Shown: positions 1 to 13,369 of the stretch, piece by piece
Layout of the letters: the number at the start of each line of letters is the position of its first letter
Numbering within the stretch: position 1 is the stretch's first letter
Source: Hypericum androsaemum
Lineage: Eukaryota > Streptophyta > Magnoliopsida > Malpighiales > Hypericaceae
Length of the DNA stretch: 64,000 nt
NCBI GenBank assembly: GCA_963995505.1
Contig: OZ023194.1
Coordinates: 9,606,428 to 9,670,427, forward strand
Reading direction: 5' to 3'
Position numbers and translations under genes: made by a program
The notes under the pieces: model-generated
Told to the model about the DNA's origin: nothing
Databases searched by the model: none
What the model saw: the letters and a program-made list of their open reading frames with translations, nothing else

Positions 1-2
1 AA

Positions 3-3000
3 TCGAATTGCTTCGAACTCGTGGGCATCAGTGATGCACATGACTATCTTGCTACTAGAAGAGCCATGGATATTGTGGGGATCAGTGCAAAGGAACAGGT
101 ACACTTCAGCTTCTGTTAGTCGAACTCGGTTGTATATTTACGTACTTTTATTCTTCTCCTCTTGCAGGAAGCAATTTTCAGAGTTGTTGCTGCAATCCTT
201 CATCTCGGAAACGTTCTTTTTACGAAAGGGAAGGAAATTGATTCATCCGTACCGAAGGATGATCAATCTAAGTTCCACTTGAAAACAACAGCAGAGCTGC
301 TCATGTACGATTTCCGCGTCTGCAACACGAATTCTCTGTTGTCTGCTTTTCGCACGGACCTCTCCTTGAGCACTTTATTATTATCTTGCAGGTGTGACTC
401 TGTAGCCTTAGAAGATGCATTATGTAAACGTGTTATGATCACCCCTGAAGAAGTTATCAAGCGAAGTCTTGATCCGCAAAGCGCAACAATCAGTCGAGAT
501 GGTTTGGCCAAGACCCTTTATTCCCGATTGTTCGACTGGTAATATATTGTCTACTCAATGGAATAACAACCAACATACTGATAGGATTCAAAAGAACTGA
601 TTTGCTTTCCTGATTACAAACAGGCTGGTGGATAAAATTAATAACTCCATCGGGCAAGATCCGACTTCGAAATGTCTGATAGGTGTCCTTGATATCTATG
701 GTTTTGAAAGCTTTAAGACTAACAGGTATCTTACTAATACACTCTGCCATGGATTGTACACTTGCAAGAGAATAATAGTAAACGTCTGATCATACAATTT
801 TTTTTTATTTTTTCCTTGGTATTTAGTTTTGAGCAGTTTTGCATCAACTTCACCAACGAAAAGTTGCAGCAGCATTTTAACCAGGTAATATATCTCAAAG
901 CATGTCTAATGATGTTAAGAAAGAAATGATGTTTGTTTATCTTTTAACCGAGCCGAACGACATCAGCACGTCTTCAAAATGGAGCAAGAAGAATACACAA
1001 AAGAAGAGATTGATTGGAGCTATATCGAATTTGTCGACAACCAAGATGTGTTGGATCTCATTGAAAAGGTTATTCCACAAAGGAAAATGCCTATTTATTA
1101 AGTTGCAATTCAAATGCTATTTCACTTATTTTATTTGGTTCCTGCAATCTTACAGAAACCAGGAGGAATTGTTGCTCTTTTGGATGAAGCTTGGTAAGTC
1201 AACGTACATCTCTTAGCCAGACAGACAGACCCTTTTCTATTGTGCACCTGATTCTTCCTCCTTACACAACTTTCTCAATTTGCAGCATGTTTCCAAAGTC
1301 AACTCATGAAACGTTTGCAAACAAGCTCTATCAGACATTTAAGGTTCATAAGCGCTTCATCAAACCGAAGTTGTCGCGTACCAATTTTACGATTGCTCAT
1401 TATGCTGGGGAAGTAAGTTGTGGTCCAAGCATTCCTACTAACTAACTAGCCGAAAGATAAACATGAGAATGGATTTAAGATTTGACACATCATCAATCAT
1501 CAATCATCAATTTCAGGTGTTATATCAAGCTGATCAGTTTTTGGACAAGAACAAGGACTATGTAGTTCCTGAATATCAAGATTTGTTGAGCGTGTCCAAG
1601 TGTCCCTTCGTAGCTGGTCTTTTCCCTCCGCTTCCCGGAGAGACGAGTAAATCTGCCAAGTTCTCATCAATTGGTTCTCGTTTCAAGGTAGTTAACATTC
1701 TGTCACAAAGGAACTTCATCTTCGTAGAGGACGAAAAAAACTAACGTTGCGCTTTTATATGACCGATGCAGCTGCAACTGCAACAGCTGATGGAAACACT
1801 GAATTCGACCGAACCACACTATATCAGATGTGTCAAGCCAAACAACTTACTAAAACCTGCAATATTTGAAAATGTCAACATTATGCAGCAATTGCGATGT
1901 GGTGTGAGTGAACTTCTAAATGTTATCTTTGTCATATTTGGCCTCCATTCGCTAATAACCGAATGGAAGGTTGTCCTTATAGGGTGTTCTTGAAGCAATC
2001 CGGATCAGCTGTGCTGGATACCCTACTCGTCGTCCTTTCTTCGAATTCATCAACCGGTTTGGACTTCTTGCACCGGAAGCTTTAGAAGGACAGTAAGTTC
2101 AATGATGACTTGCAACTGCAGACATGTTCTTGCATATGACATTGTCCAAGTGCTTTCAATGTTCACTTTCTTACCTTGGTGATCAGCTACGACGAAAAAG
2201 CCGCGTGTCTTAAGATCTTGGAGAAGAAGGGGCTTAAAGGTTATCAGGTAACCGGAATGTCCTTGGATCAATGTCTTACATGTCGGTTATCTTATCGTTT
2301 AGCAATGGTTGCAGATCGGTAAGACGAAGGTGTTCTTGAGAGCAGGCCAGATGGCTGAATTAGATGCTCGGAGAGCTGAAGTTCTCAACAATGCAGCAAA
2401 GATTATCCAAGGACGTGCGCGTACACATTACGCTCGTAAACGCTTCCTCGCTTTGAGGAAATGCGCTATATCCTTGCAATCTTTGTGCAGAGGTGATTGA
2501 TTCTAATTCTAAATGTAAAATCATGCTTGTCCATTATATCAAACCGAAGCTTACTTATGTTCGTGTGTTTTTATCTAGGGAGAATGGCTTGCAAACTCTA
2601 CGAAGGCTTGAGGAGAGAGGCAGCAGCTGTGAAAATCCAAAAGAGTGCACGGAGATACGAAGCTCGAAAAGCCTACAAGAAACTCCATGTTTCTGCACTT
2701 GTATTGCAGACCGGCCTTCGAGCGATGGATGCTCGAAAAGAATTCAGATTTAGGAAGCAAACTAAAGCTGCCACTATAATTCAGGTTATGTTGATTACAA
2801 GAACTTGGCTTCCAGTTACACTTATCATGCGTAAATTCGTCGTCGTCAGTCTGGTGGATATTAACAATAAATAATATGCACAAATATGCAGGCTCGGTGG
2901 CGTTGTCATAAAGAAACCTGTTACTATAAAAAGCTCATCAGAGGGGTTATTGTCACTCAAACTAGATGGAGAGGAAGAGTGGCTAGGAGGGAGCTTAGAA

Positions 3001-6000
3001 AGCTCAAAATGGTTAGTGTTAACTTGTGATACGATGCACCCTGTCTTTCGGAACATCGATTTGGCTGAGCTTGAATTTTTGCAGGATGCAAGGGAGACAG
3101 GTGCGCTAAAGGAAGCGAAAAACAAGCTCGAAAAGCAAGTAGAGGAACTGACGTGGCGCGTGCAGTTAGAAAAGCGTTTGAGGGTAACATTTAGTTTGCA
3201 CCAAGTTCGATCATTCGTGATCCGATGGAATCATGCATATCATTTCCCTTACAAATCTTTTCAGACCGACTTAGAAGAAGCAAAGGCACAGGAGGCTGCA
3301 AGATTCCAGAGTTCATTGGATGAGATGCAAAGGAAGCTAGATGAAGCCAATGCATTAGTGATAAAGGAAAGAGAACTTGCAAAGGAGGCTGCATTGAAGG
3401 CCATAGAAGAAGCACCTCCTGTTATTAAAGAAACTCAAGTCATGGTTGAAGATACCAAAAAGATCGAGTCTCTAACCGAAGAAGTGGAAAATCTAAAGGT
3501 TAGATATTCGGATCTGTTATCGAAGACAGACCTTCTCGTTTACTTTCAGCTGAAGCTTCCTCTGCCTCGTGCAGGCCTCGTTGGACTCCGAGAAACAAAG
3601 AGCTGATGACGCTGAGAAAAAGTACGATGAAGCCAGCAAGTCGAGTGAAGAGAAGGGTACTAAATTGGAAGAAACGGAGAAAAAAGTTCGGCAACTTCAG
3701 GAATCTTTAACCAGGTACTATCTGCAATAACACATCTTGAATTCCATGAACTGTGTTAAGGCCTAACTCATGTTGGTATGTTGCTGATCTGATTAGGCTA
3801 GAAGAGAAGATAACGAACTTGGAATCCGAGAACCAAGTTCTCCGACAACAGGCTGTATCGATGGCACCAAACAAGTTCTTATCAGGACGCTCGAGATCAA
3901 TCATGCAGGTAATACTCGGACAATAACTGCATTCCGTCCTCGTCGTGTCACAAGTATGTAAGAGCTGATGTGTTATCTGATAATTGCAGAGAGCTGAAAG
4001 TCATATCACCACAGAACCAAAGGCAGGTTTGGTAAGTCCAACTCCTTCAAGAAGCAGATATTGCACTAAACATGGACTTTAAGTTGAAAATAATTACAGC
4101 TACTATATTGTTCCTTCAGGATTTACATAGCACGTCGATGAGCCACAGGGAATCCGAGGAAGACAAGCCGCAGAAGTCCCTGAACGAAAAACAACAGGAA
4201 AACCAAGAATTGCTCATCCGTTGTGTTGCACAACACTTGGGATTCGCGGGGAACAGACCGATTGCTGCCTGCATTATATACAAATGCCTGTTGCACTGGA
4301 GATCCTTCGAAGTAGAACGGACTAGTGTCTTCGATCGCATCATTCAGACCATCGGTCACGCTATCGAGGTTCGAGATTAGAAATGCTTTACATGCTCTTC
4401 GGTTCAACTTAACTTCATTCTCTCTTACTTGCATAAACATATCATTTCAGACGCAAGATAACAATGACGTCTTGGCCTATTGGTTATCGAACGCTTCGAC
4501 CCTGCTCTTGCTCCTCCAACGCACGTTGAAAGCGAGCGGTGCAGCTGGAATGGCGCCACAGCGTCGTCGCTCATCGTCGGCCACTCTGTTTGGGAGAATG
4601 ACACAGAGCTTCCGTGGAGCTCCACAAGGAGTCAATCTTTCCATGATAAATGCCAATGGAGGAGTGGACTCGTTGCGACAAGTCGAAGCCAAGTATCCCG
4701 CCTTGCTTTTCAAGCAGCAACTGACTGCATACGTCGAGAAGATCTACGGGATGATTCGAGATAACCTCAAAAAGGAAATTTCTCCGCAGCTCGGGTTGTG
4801 CATCCAGGTTTGTTTCAAGATGTTGCATCTTGGTGAGCACGTTCCAACACTAATTATTTGTCCTAAAAAGAAACAAATATATCCACAGGCACCAAGAACA
4901 TCTAGAGCTAGCTTAGTTAAGGGGGCACGATCCGTCGCAAATACTGCAGCTCAGCAAGCCTTGATTGCTCATTGGCAAGGAATTGTTAAGAGCCTTTGGA
5001 GCTTCTTAAACACTTTGAAAGCAAATCATGTGAGACAATTTCATCATCATCGGTCTTCGAGTCGCTCCGGAAGAGTGTTTTATGTTTCCTCTAACTTGAT
5101 ATTCATGTGTTTCCTGTTTCTTAGGTTCCTCCATTCTTGGTTCGAAAAGTGTTCACGCAGATATTTTCGTTCATCAACGTTCAACTCTTCAATAGGTACC
5201 CTGCTCTGCTCGTGTTCCTGCAGAAATCATCCGAAGAAATCCTTTTAGTAGTACTTCACTTGCTTGACACCATAAATTGTTGCTCTCTCTGTCATGTAGC
5301 CTGTTATTAAGAAGAGAATGTTGTTCGTTTAGCAACGGAGAGTATGTCAAGGCCGGATTAGCCGAGCTCGAACATTGGTGCTACAAAGCAACAGATGAGG
5401 TACCTTACCTCTCACATAAATAAATCATCATACAATAGTTTCTTGCCTCGGATGGATTGGATGGGTTGTTGTTCCTAATCTTAAAGACAATGCAGTATGC
5501 AGGTTCAGCATGGGACGAGCTCAAGCATATTAGACAGGCCATAGGTTTCTTGGTAATACATCAAAAACCGAGAAAAACGCTCGACGAAATAAGCCACGAT
5601 CTCTGCCCGGTGAGTCTAATTATTAGACTAGACGAGACAATAATATTGCTATAATTTGTGCTCTTGGATGACAACAAAAATGAATCTCCTCTTGACAGGT
5701 TCTAAGTATACAACAGCTATACCGGATCAGTACGATGTACTGGGACGACAAGTACGGGACTCATAGTTTGTCCTCAGCTGTAAGTTTTTTGTCAATGCCA
5801 TTCATTGCTCGAACTAGGTTAGATTCTTATGAGTAACCAACCAAAAGAAGGTTGATGAACGATGCTCGTCCAGGTGATCGCGAACATGAGAGTGTTGATG
5901 ACCGAGGACTCGAATAATGCAGTTAGTAATTCATTCTTGCTGGATGATGATTCAAGGTTAGCTAGCTACATTTCCGAACAATCTCGAATCATCATCGATT

Positions 6001-6155
6001 CATTCTAAGAAGTGTATGATGTTGCTTGCAGCATTCCATTTTCAGTTGATGATCTGTCCAAGTCAATGGAACAAATCGACATCGGAGACGTCGAACCTCC
6101 GCCGCTGATCCGCGAAAACTCGGGATTTAGCTTCTTGCTGCCGCGTATAGATTAG
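3..6155 (+). CDS. Class XI myosin heavy chain, 3' part (29 exons; 5' end outside the window)
   Basis: This is an actin-based motor that moves organelles and drives cytoplasmic streaming. Exons read: 3-98, 168-304, 392-538, 624-725, 827-884, 967-1068, 1156-1193, 1286-1412, 1517-1687, 1772-1903, 1983-2092, 2187-2247, 2315-2492, 2579-2784, 2892-3011, 3085-3183, 3265-3498, 3575-3714, 3797-3908, 3990-4031, 4120-4368, 4451-4807, 4889-5029, 5125-5195, 5300-5399, 5496-5609, 5699-5779, 5874-5956, 6032-6155. All junctions are GT-AG and phases agree, giving 1243 residues. Visible parts are the motor-domain C-terminal half (LDIYGFESF relay helix, HYIRCVKPN), about six IQ motifs (2315-3011) for calmodulin-type light chains, a coiled coil (about 3085-3910) and a globular DIL tail ending in FLLPRID. 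Class XI heavy chains are usually about 1500 residues, so roughly 280 are missing upstream. No in-frame damage is seen. The exact paralogue is not assigned. Confidence 0.96.
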
Positions 6156-7009
6156 TTAGTTAGTGTCTATACAATCACAGAAGAGAGGAGAGGAGCCTCC
6201 ATTTTTGTTTTATCTGCAGAACCAAGATGTAAATCCAATCTGAGATCTTCATTGCTTAGTCAAGTTTGTTAATTTTGTAGGGTTATTACTTCACTTAGAC
6301 TAGATGCAGATTGGTCTTGACAGATATAATAGTTCCCAGCTTCATTACCAGTCAGTGCAATAAGACGGATAATATAATACCTAGTTTTGTATTGAATAGG
6401 AGGACATTGCAGAATTTAAGCTTGTTTCTGAAAATAGATAGGTGTATGTATATATATACTCAATTTCTTTCTGGTCCCCTTCTTTGAGGGCCATCAATGG
6501 AAATAGATTCGCTAGAAAAGAACCCAAAAATGGTTGGCATAATGGAAATAACTTGTAGCAATATTGGCTCGGTTTGTTTTTTACCAACACTAATATGTAT
6601 AACAAATTGCAAATGTAATTAATTAATAGGTAAGTGTTAGGTCACTGTATTTCAGATGAAACCGTTCCTATAATTTGGTCAAAATACTCTCGGGTGATGT
6701 GATGCTAACACCATCAATCATTTTTAATGAAAAAAATACACTTAAGTACCCTGTAGTTTAGCGCTTTCCAAAGATAAGACCATGTAGTTTTTTTCGTCCA
6801 AAATCAATCCTGTGATTTATTTTCTCGGACATTTCCGAGTCCCGGACAAATGCCCGACCACATGTCTGTAAATTGGATGTATGTAAGACATACTGTCTAC
6901 CAAAAGTCAACACAAACAATAGCTTGTAAAGAGCCAACTTGAGAAGTCACCTAGTTTCTCCAGGAAAGTGAGATTATGGAGGCAGAATATGTCTTACATA
7001 CATCTAATT

Positions 7010-7285
7010 TATCATTTCTTGAAATTGTACTTCACAAAATTTTGCAATAACATTTATTGGAATTATACCTCAATAAAGTTTGCAATGATATTGCACTTGA
7101 AAATATATTTTCATTGAGATACTATATCATTTCTTGTAATTGCACATCAATAATTTTACAATGACATTTTATTAGACAATTTCATTTATATATTATATTA
7201 TTCCTTGTAATTGTAGCTCAAGAAATTTTACAATAACACTTCTTAAAAGTATATCTCAAAAAATTTTGAAATAACATTTCATGGA
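7010..7285. repeat. Degenerate AT-rich tandem repeat
   Basis: Variants of 'ttcttgtaattg(t/c)ac.tcaa..aattttacaataacattt' recur about five times, at about 7012, 7060, 7130, 7200 and 7240, with uneven spacing and many substitutions. It looks like an old, diverged tandem array. No coding potential is seen. Confidence 0.5.
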
Positions 7286-7552
7286 AGAAATATTTTTCAT
7301 TTTATTCCAACTTGTAATAAGCTATGAATCTTTAAACTTACGATTTTATTATTTTCATTGATTGTAAGAAGCCTGTTACAATTGCAATGGAAAGTAATGG
7401 GTGACAAGCGGGTATGGATTGGGTAAGAAATGCCTAGATTCCGAACCCTTCGGAATGAAGACACCCGGAGGCTTTTTTGCAAAAATACAAAAAGACGGGA
7501 ACTAAAATAAAAAAAATCATGCGCAAACATATGCCTGAAACAAATGCCATTA

Positions 7553-7646
7553 TGACATAACTGTGCATGACAGTATCACATAACAGTGCATGCCAGTATC
7601 ACATAACAGTGCATGCCAGTATCACATAACTGCGTATGCCAGTATG
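7553..7646. repeat. 23-bp minisatellite, about four copies
   Basis: The unit 'cagtgcatgccagtatcacataa' and close variants repeat head to tail. A further diverged pair of units sits about 100 bp downstream (7743-7797), so the array was probably larger or was interrupted. Confidence 0.8.
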
Positions 7647-8301
7647 ACTTTTTTTTCGCAAAAATGCTAAAATACGGGAACCAAAATCAAAAAGCCACGC
7701 GCGCCATTATCATAAACGGGACTTGCCGCTGTCACAAATACATATGCCATTATCACATAATTGTGCATGCCAGTATTACATAACTGCGCTTGCCAGCGCG
7801 AGCCTCCCTTCATTCTAAACCATACGGAATGATTTTTTCACTCCGTACCTAATCCAAACCCGATGACAAGCCACAAGATAGCAACAAGTAAATTAAAAAA
7901 AAGGGTTTGCTCGAACATTTTGAACTAACTCATTATTACCTTAAAAAAATAATGCATTCTAACCGGTGCCTTTATAACCAAAATAGTTCAAAACACTCTT
8001 GTTTGACTATAATTTAATATTTTGAATCAAGAATCTTTCTAGCTGTACAAAAAGGAAGAAAGAAGAATGTTTCTAGGATTATGTGTAGAAGTTTAATCGT
8101 GTCAGACTAAACCAGTGCTTATGAATTTTATGATTCCCCACATAGATTTTTGGAATATCATATCATATCATACTACTTGTCATCTATCTACTATAAGCAA
8201 TTAATTGTCTGATGCTATCTATCTATCTATCCTTATAAAACTAAACAACCAAATCTACGACAGCCACTGCTACCGCCATCTCCAGTTCGCTTACGGTCCC
8301 C

Positions 8302-9783
8302 TAAAAGGAAGGATTTTTACACCCTTTTGCAATAAAGAGTAAGTAAGGAATTGTCGTCTCATAAGGACTAAGTTTTAGGTCACAAATACGACTCGACCAC
8401 TAGTTTAGGACTACACGTAATAGATTTGTCAATTCTAAACACGAGTTGGTTACTACAACGACTAACTTGAAGATGATTTTAACAATAAAGAAAAGAGTGG
8501 GCTTGGTACCAATGACACCTAGATAACCAAATGGTCTATAGAGTTTATTAAGTTCTTGTTATGGTCCGGGTAATTCTAAAGCAACTAATGAATACTCTCG
8601 CCATTAATTAGTCTATATTGATTATTAATTAAGCTTAGTTGAACTAATTATACTCTCGTGACTAATTAGCTACCTAATCTAACTAATTACTAATTATAAC
8701 CATCATCCTTTGGACAACTAACTATTTAATGAGATTTCTCATCAAAAGACAACTAATTAACTAGTTAAATGGTCCATCAATCCTAACTTTTCTCGGTGAT
8801 TAGTATTAATTACGATCATAATTAAGATGATCAAGCAAGATTAAGTATTAAACTTATTAACTAGTTCATAAACCTTAGTATTTTAACCCCACTAAATTAT
8901 AGGCTAATTAGATACCATCAAGGCACCAAACCCACTAATCAACTACTCACACATATCAACTACACAACTAAACACATCCATTGAATGAAGCAAGTAAAGT
9001 ATGAACATAAAAGAGAGGGTTAGAGAAAGCTCAAGATGATCTTGAACCTTCCAAAAGTTCTCCTTCAAGTTCTCTACAAGCTCCAATAATGGTGAGCCAA
9101 GTTCTCTTCCAAAAGAGAGAGAGAGTGGAGTTGGTGAGTGAATGGTGGGAAAATATCTAAAGTGTCTAAGAGTTAGCTTCCAAGAAAAGCCAAGGAAGCT
9201 ATATATACAAAAATTCTCAACTCAAAACTAACTAAACTATTCCTAAAATTCTAGCCAAGTAAAGCTATGGACATTCTCGAAATGGGCCCAAAATGGTTCA
9301 TGAATTCCAGCCCATCTCGGCTAGGCAAGATCTCAGATTTGAAGCTTGAATTTGGATACATTTTTCACTCTCTTAGACTCTGAATTTGAAGAATATCAGA
9401 GATAAAGTTGTAGCCACAGATGTCTTCTTTCCAAAACTGCCTCACTCATCTCCATCAGACTTTGTATGCGAAAGTTATCTTCATTTGAGTTGCTCGAGGT
9501 TAGTCTACCCAATGTCGTCGAGGTCCCGATCGTGCACCATTCTTCACGGCTGATCCGATCGTCTTTGATACAATCCAAGGTGCACCAATATCCTCCTCGC
9601 ATCTCCACAAAGTCGCCTAGCAATAAATACGAACAAAACATAATAAAAATTACAAGAACTACACTAAAATATTTAAAGCAAGAAATATGATATTCATCCA
9701 TACATAACAAACAAAAATACTAGAAACATTGAAAAACTAACACTAAAACATACATAGATGATAGAATGTTTTCACACTCATCA
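8302..9783 (-). repeat. 3' LTR of the Athila element
   Basis: A 1482-bp direct repeat of 18078-19564. On the element's strand it begins TGATGAGTGTG, directly after the polypurine tract, and ends near 8302, where the expected terminal CA is mutated. A TATA-like box lies at 9200-9208 (read on the minus strand). Confidence 0.9.
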
Positions 9784-9794
9784 TACCCTCACAC
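9784..9794 (-). other. Polypurine tract of the Athila element
   Basis: On the minus strand the 11 bases abutting the 3' LTR read GTGTGAGGGTA. This is the expected site for plus-strand DNA priming. The same motif followed by TGATGAGTG appears at 40811-40830 and 43070-43090 in the related fragments. Confidence 0.75.
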
Positions 9795-11419
9795 TTGAAT
9801 CATTGCTTGTCCTCAAGCAAAACTCAACCATAGTATACAAACACCAATACAATCACATAAGAAAGAAAAATACGACAAGGACAAGACTAGACATGATTAA
9901 TTCACAAATTAACTCCCCTCAAAATCTCAAACTCACATCAAAAGACCACCCCACAACCTTGCTAGTACATCAACCCAAACACAAAGAGTAAGTATCGGTA
10001 GACACCTTACCACTCGATGGTTTAATCAAGTGTTATCACTATGTAAAAGATACTAGAAGGTTAACCACTCAGAGGTTCAAAAACTTTTAGCTCACGATTT
10101 GTAAGTAGCCAACTTCATATCTCTCGTGTACATGACCGATGTCTTTCAAAGTATCCTACGTCCTACTCAATAATATCTCAAAGTCGTGTGGTTGCTCGTG
10201 AACATGGGGACTTTTTTGGGTTATAGTAGGGCTAAGGTAAGGGTGAGGAAATATATATGGATAGAAGTTAAACCACCCTATCCGAGGACTTATTGTTAAA
10301 GTACTATAGTCTCTCGTCTATTTTAAACATCCTCACCATAAATTATTAAAGTACACTCCCAAAATTCACCCATTTTCTAAGACCGCGTAGCACGAGTTAT
10401 GCCAATAATTAATGCCTTATTCAACCTTCACTTCCCTTTTTTTTCTTTTTCCATAATATTCACAAACTTAGCATTTTCTTAGGCAAAATTTGGCTTTTTT
10501 GTATGGCCTCTCAACTACCAAAATTCCCAATAAATTAACCCATAAGAACACTAAGCTACCAACTACACCCAATACATATCATTCTCCAAAAAGTGTAAAC
10601 TTATGCATCCTCGGATAGGATGACCAAAGGTCGAGAGGATGGTGGATATAAGGCTTAAAGTTGGTATGCATATAATATGATCAAAGAATGGCTAGGCTCA
10701 ATGGGTTAAAGCAATGGATATAAAGGTTCTTGGCTCTAAAGCTCTAGGCTCAATTTCAAAGGATTAGCCCCTGTCATTCACTAACGCCACACAACCAAGA
10801 TCATGTCAAGTACTAGTAGGATACCTCGATCAATTGAACTCAAGTAGGAACCTCATGAATAAATGAAGACGGTTGTCTCCTTCTTCGGCTCAAAGTTCCT
10901 TACAAGGTCACTCATTAACCCTCTAGTCTAATCTACACAGTGAGACCACTAGTCTAAACAACTGAGGGTGAGGTTTCTACAAGTTCTTAGGCCTTATGCT
11001 CGAGTTTATTTTCTAACTAGGTGTGTGGTAAAATTCTAACACAAGTTAAAGAATTTTGAAGGGGGTCAAATTTTAAAAATTCATGCCAAATCAATGCCTA
11101 ACAAAACAACCAAGACCTAAACACACAAAGAATTCCTAAGTAGAACCACACCCCCACACTTGGAAGACACATTGTCCTCAAGGTGTAGGGAGTACATAGA
11201 CATCTAAACAATTAAGCTATACTAACAAATGCAATAAGAACCAAGCATGAACATCAATCAAACATAAAGAACAAGACATCACAAAATATAGCAAACTCAA
11301 GACATCACGAAGACAAGAAAATAAATAAAGAAAATCAAAGTGCTAGGAAACTTCCCTTAGTATTGAGTTGGAGATGGTGGTGGTGGTGGGATGTTGTAAT
11401 GAGAATGCATCCACTCAAA
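9795..11419 (-). other. Noncoding 3' internal region of the Athila element
   Basis: No open frame of note. The region lies between the extra ORF and the polypurine tract, as is usual for Athila elements. Confidence 0.6.
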
Positions 11420-12510
11420 TTAAGCTTGTTGCGCTGCCTCCATACGAGTGTTGTATTCGTTTTGCCATTCCCAATAGGCTGCATTTGTAGTTGCCAGCTC
11501 TTGCACTCGCACATTGATGGCAGCTATGCGATCTGCAAGTTCATTAAGTTCAACTTGGTGTGCCGACACTCTGGTAGGAGCATCAGCCTTGAGGCAGTCT
11601 TTGACAGTTTTGCGGTCCTCCCAAGCCTTGAAAGAGTACACATCTTGGCCATTCTGCCTGATCTTGTTAAGGAGCACAGGCGTTGTATGTCCATGTAGTA
11701 CAAATCCCGCATGAGACCTTTGTAATCTGCAAAGTCATCAGGAAAAAAGTGCTCTGCGAGTAGTGAAACAACATATCAAAGATATAGATACTTCGTTCGC
11801 AGTGGGGTGATGGTTCGACGAAGCACAGACATTAATAAGGCAAAAGTGCTAAACCGTTTCTTGGTTCGCATGCAATGAATGGTGTACAGTTGAGTACGAG
11901 TTACCTTACTCTCCTCAAACTGACCATTAACAGCTAAACACATAAAATGATGCAGCACACAAATATAGGGTTCATAGATTAGACCAGCAGGTACTTCACC
12001 AGATAAGTAATGGTCAAAATGAGTGAGTACTTTCCATTCCTTATCTGCTTCCCTATATGTCAGAAAGCCTAAAATTTCTATCATGACATCTTCATCTGCC
12101 TTAATGGATTTACTAAATAAATGAGCAGTGAAGGACGAGTTGTCCTCAGCTATGTTCAAAGTGCAGTAAAATTCAAGTGTTAGATGCAGACAAGTGGAAA
12201 TTTGATTATTTGCAAATGTTTCCCAACCCAAATGTTTCATTGCGGCTTTCAGCTTCACATCAATTCCTAAAGTGCTCATATGAACCTAATTAATAGCTGG
12301 ATACGAGAATTGATTAAGGTTTCGGAAAGAGGTATACCTGTCGCCCTCGTGCACAGAATATATCTTGAAGGGTGCCCCGAATTGGGCAACCAAGTCTTCA
12401 GGTAGTGGAGACGTAGGAGGTGGCAGAGGGTTCAGACCAGTCGCTCCATTCCTATGTTTAGGAGTGGGTGTTTTCCAACCTCGATGGCTTGAGCTTGCTT
12501 TGGTGGCCAT
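11420..12510 (-). pseudogene. Athila extra ORF (ORF-1/'putative plant transposon protein' type), broken
   Basis: This occupies the position of the env-like ORF downstream of integrase. Reading starts at an ATG at 12510 (MATKASSSHRGW), meets a stop at about 12286, continues in the same frame to 11776 (segment beginning MSTLGIDVKLKAAMKHLGWE), then shifts frame to finish in a helical, coiled-coil-like segment at 11677-11420 (ELADRIAAINVRVQELA). It resembles the plant-transposon domain found in Athila ORF-1 proteins, whose function is not established. No signal peptide or membrane segment is obvious. The stop and frameshift make it non-functional. Confidence 0.65.
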
Positions 12511-13369
12511 TATGGTACACGGCAGCTGAACTCCGGTGAGTGGCAGCCGACGGTGGTGGTCAGAGCTTGTTGGCTCGGTCTATAGGCCTCGCCTTGATGG
12601 TCAAGTTTGTCCAAAGGAGCATGTGTTTTTGAAGCTCTGTTTGTCGGGAATTGACTCAAGAAGGAAAATTTATGGTTTTACCCTTTTTAGCTCAGGGAGG
12701 CAGTGGGCGGCGGTGGCTGTCGGAGGGAGGTGGTCAGAGCTGCGGGATGTTGGTTGAGCGGGATAGTTACGGTGGTTGGGGCTAGCTTTTTCTTTTGGGT
12801 GAGTATGGAGGTTTGTGATGTTGGAGGACATGTGGAGAGGAAGAGGAAAGAAGGGGGGTTTTATACCCCCTTCCTATGTCACCCAGCGCCCGCCAGCAAC
12901 GGGCGGTCCGATTCTGCCAGGCGGCCGCTAGCCACTTCCTTTTTTTTTTGAAATCGGTGCCCGCCGAACTACCTGGCATCTACCGAGAAGGGCGACCATT
13001 TCTCTGTCCGGCGGCCGCTGGGTTGGCTGGCGACCGCTGGCCTCTCCTCCCTTTTTTTAATGATTTCATCCTCCTCCTCCTCCTCTCCTCGCCCCCCCCC
13101 CCCCATGTCCCTCGTTGAGCATCCAACCGTCCGGATCACCTTCAAAATGTAAGAGATCCCATAAGCATGAACTAATGTTTCAAAATCATCCCCGAATAAG
13201 AACAAACATAATATGAAAAACACATATAGACAATGCCATTATAAAGACAATTAAAAAAAATGCTAAGTTATAGTCATTAGCTTGACTTTACTCCCCTTTT
13301 TCATGCATCGGAGGGTGAAGTCATAGACTGCACTTCTGATCATCGTTCAATATCGCCACCAAGGTAAAT
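12511..13369 (-). other. GC-rich spacer between integrase and extra ORF of the Athila element
   Basis: Unusually GC-rich for this window, with homopolymers (a C-run near 13090, a T-run near 12940) and cctcct repeats. The phrase 'ggcggccgct' occurs twice (near 12922 and 13011). No supported gene is present. It may be a leader for the downstream ORF or acquired sequence. Confidence 0.5.

Larger units (their letters stand above)
6156..8296. other. Myosin 3' UTR and AT-rich intergenic DNA
   Basis: The first few hundred bases after the myosin stop are its probable 3' UTR. The rest holds no convincing gene. It contains phrases such as 'taccctgtagtttagcgc' near 6750 that suggest an old MITE, two small repeat patches (listed separately), and a left flank running directly into the Athila target duplication. 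Confidence 0.7.

Noticed and set aside
7553..7797. CRISPR-like spaced repeats
   Set aside because: Repeats are head to tail without unique spacers and the genome is a plant's. It is a minisatellite.
12703..13223. Overlapping open frames in the GC-rich Athila spacer
   Set aside because: Low-complexity (poly-Glu, poly-Pro, poly-Phe) and on conflicting strands. No domain recognised.
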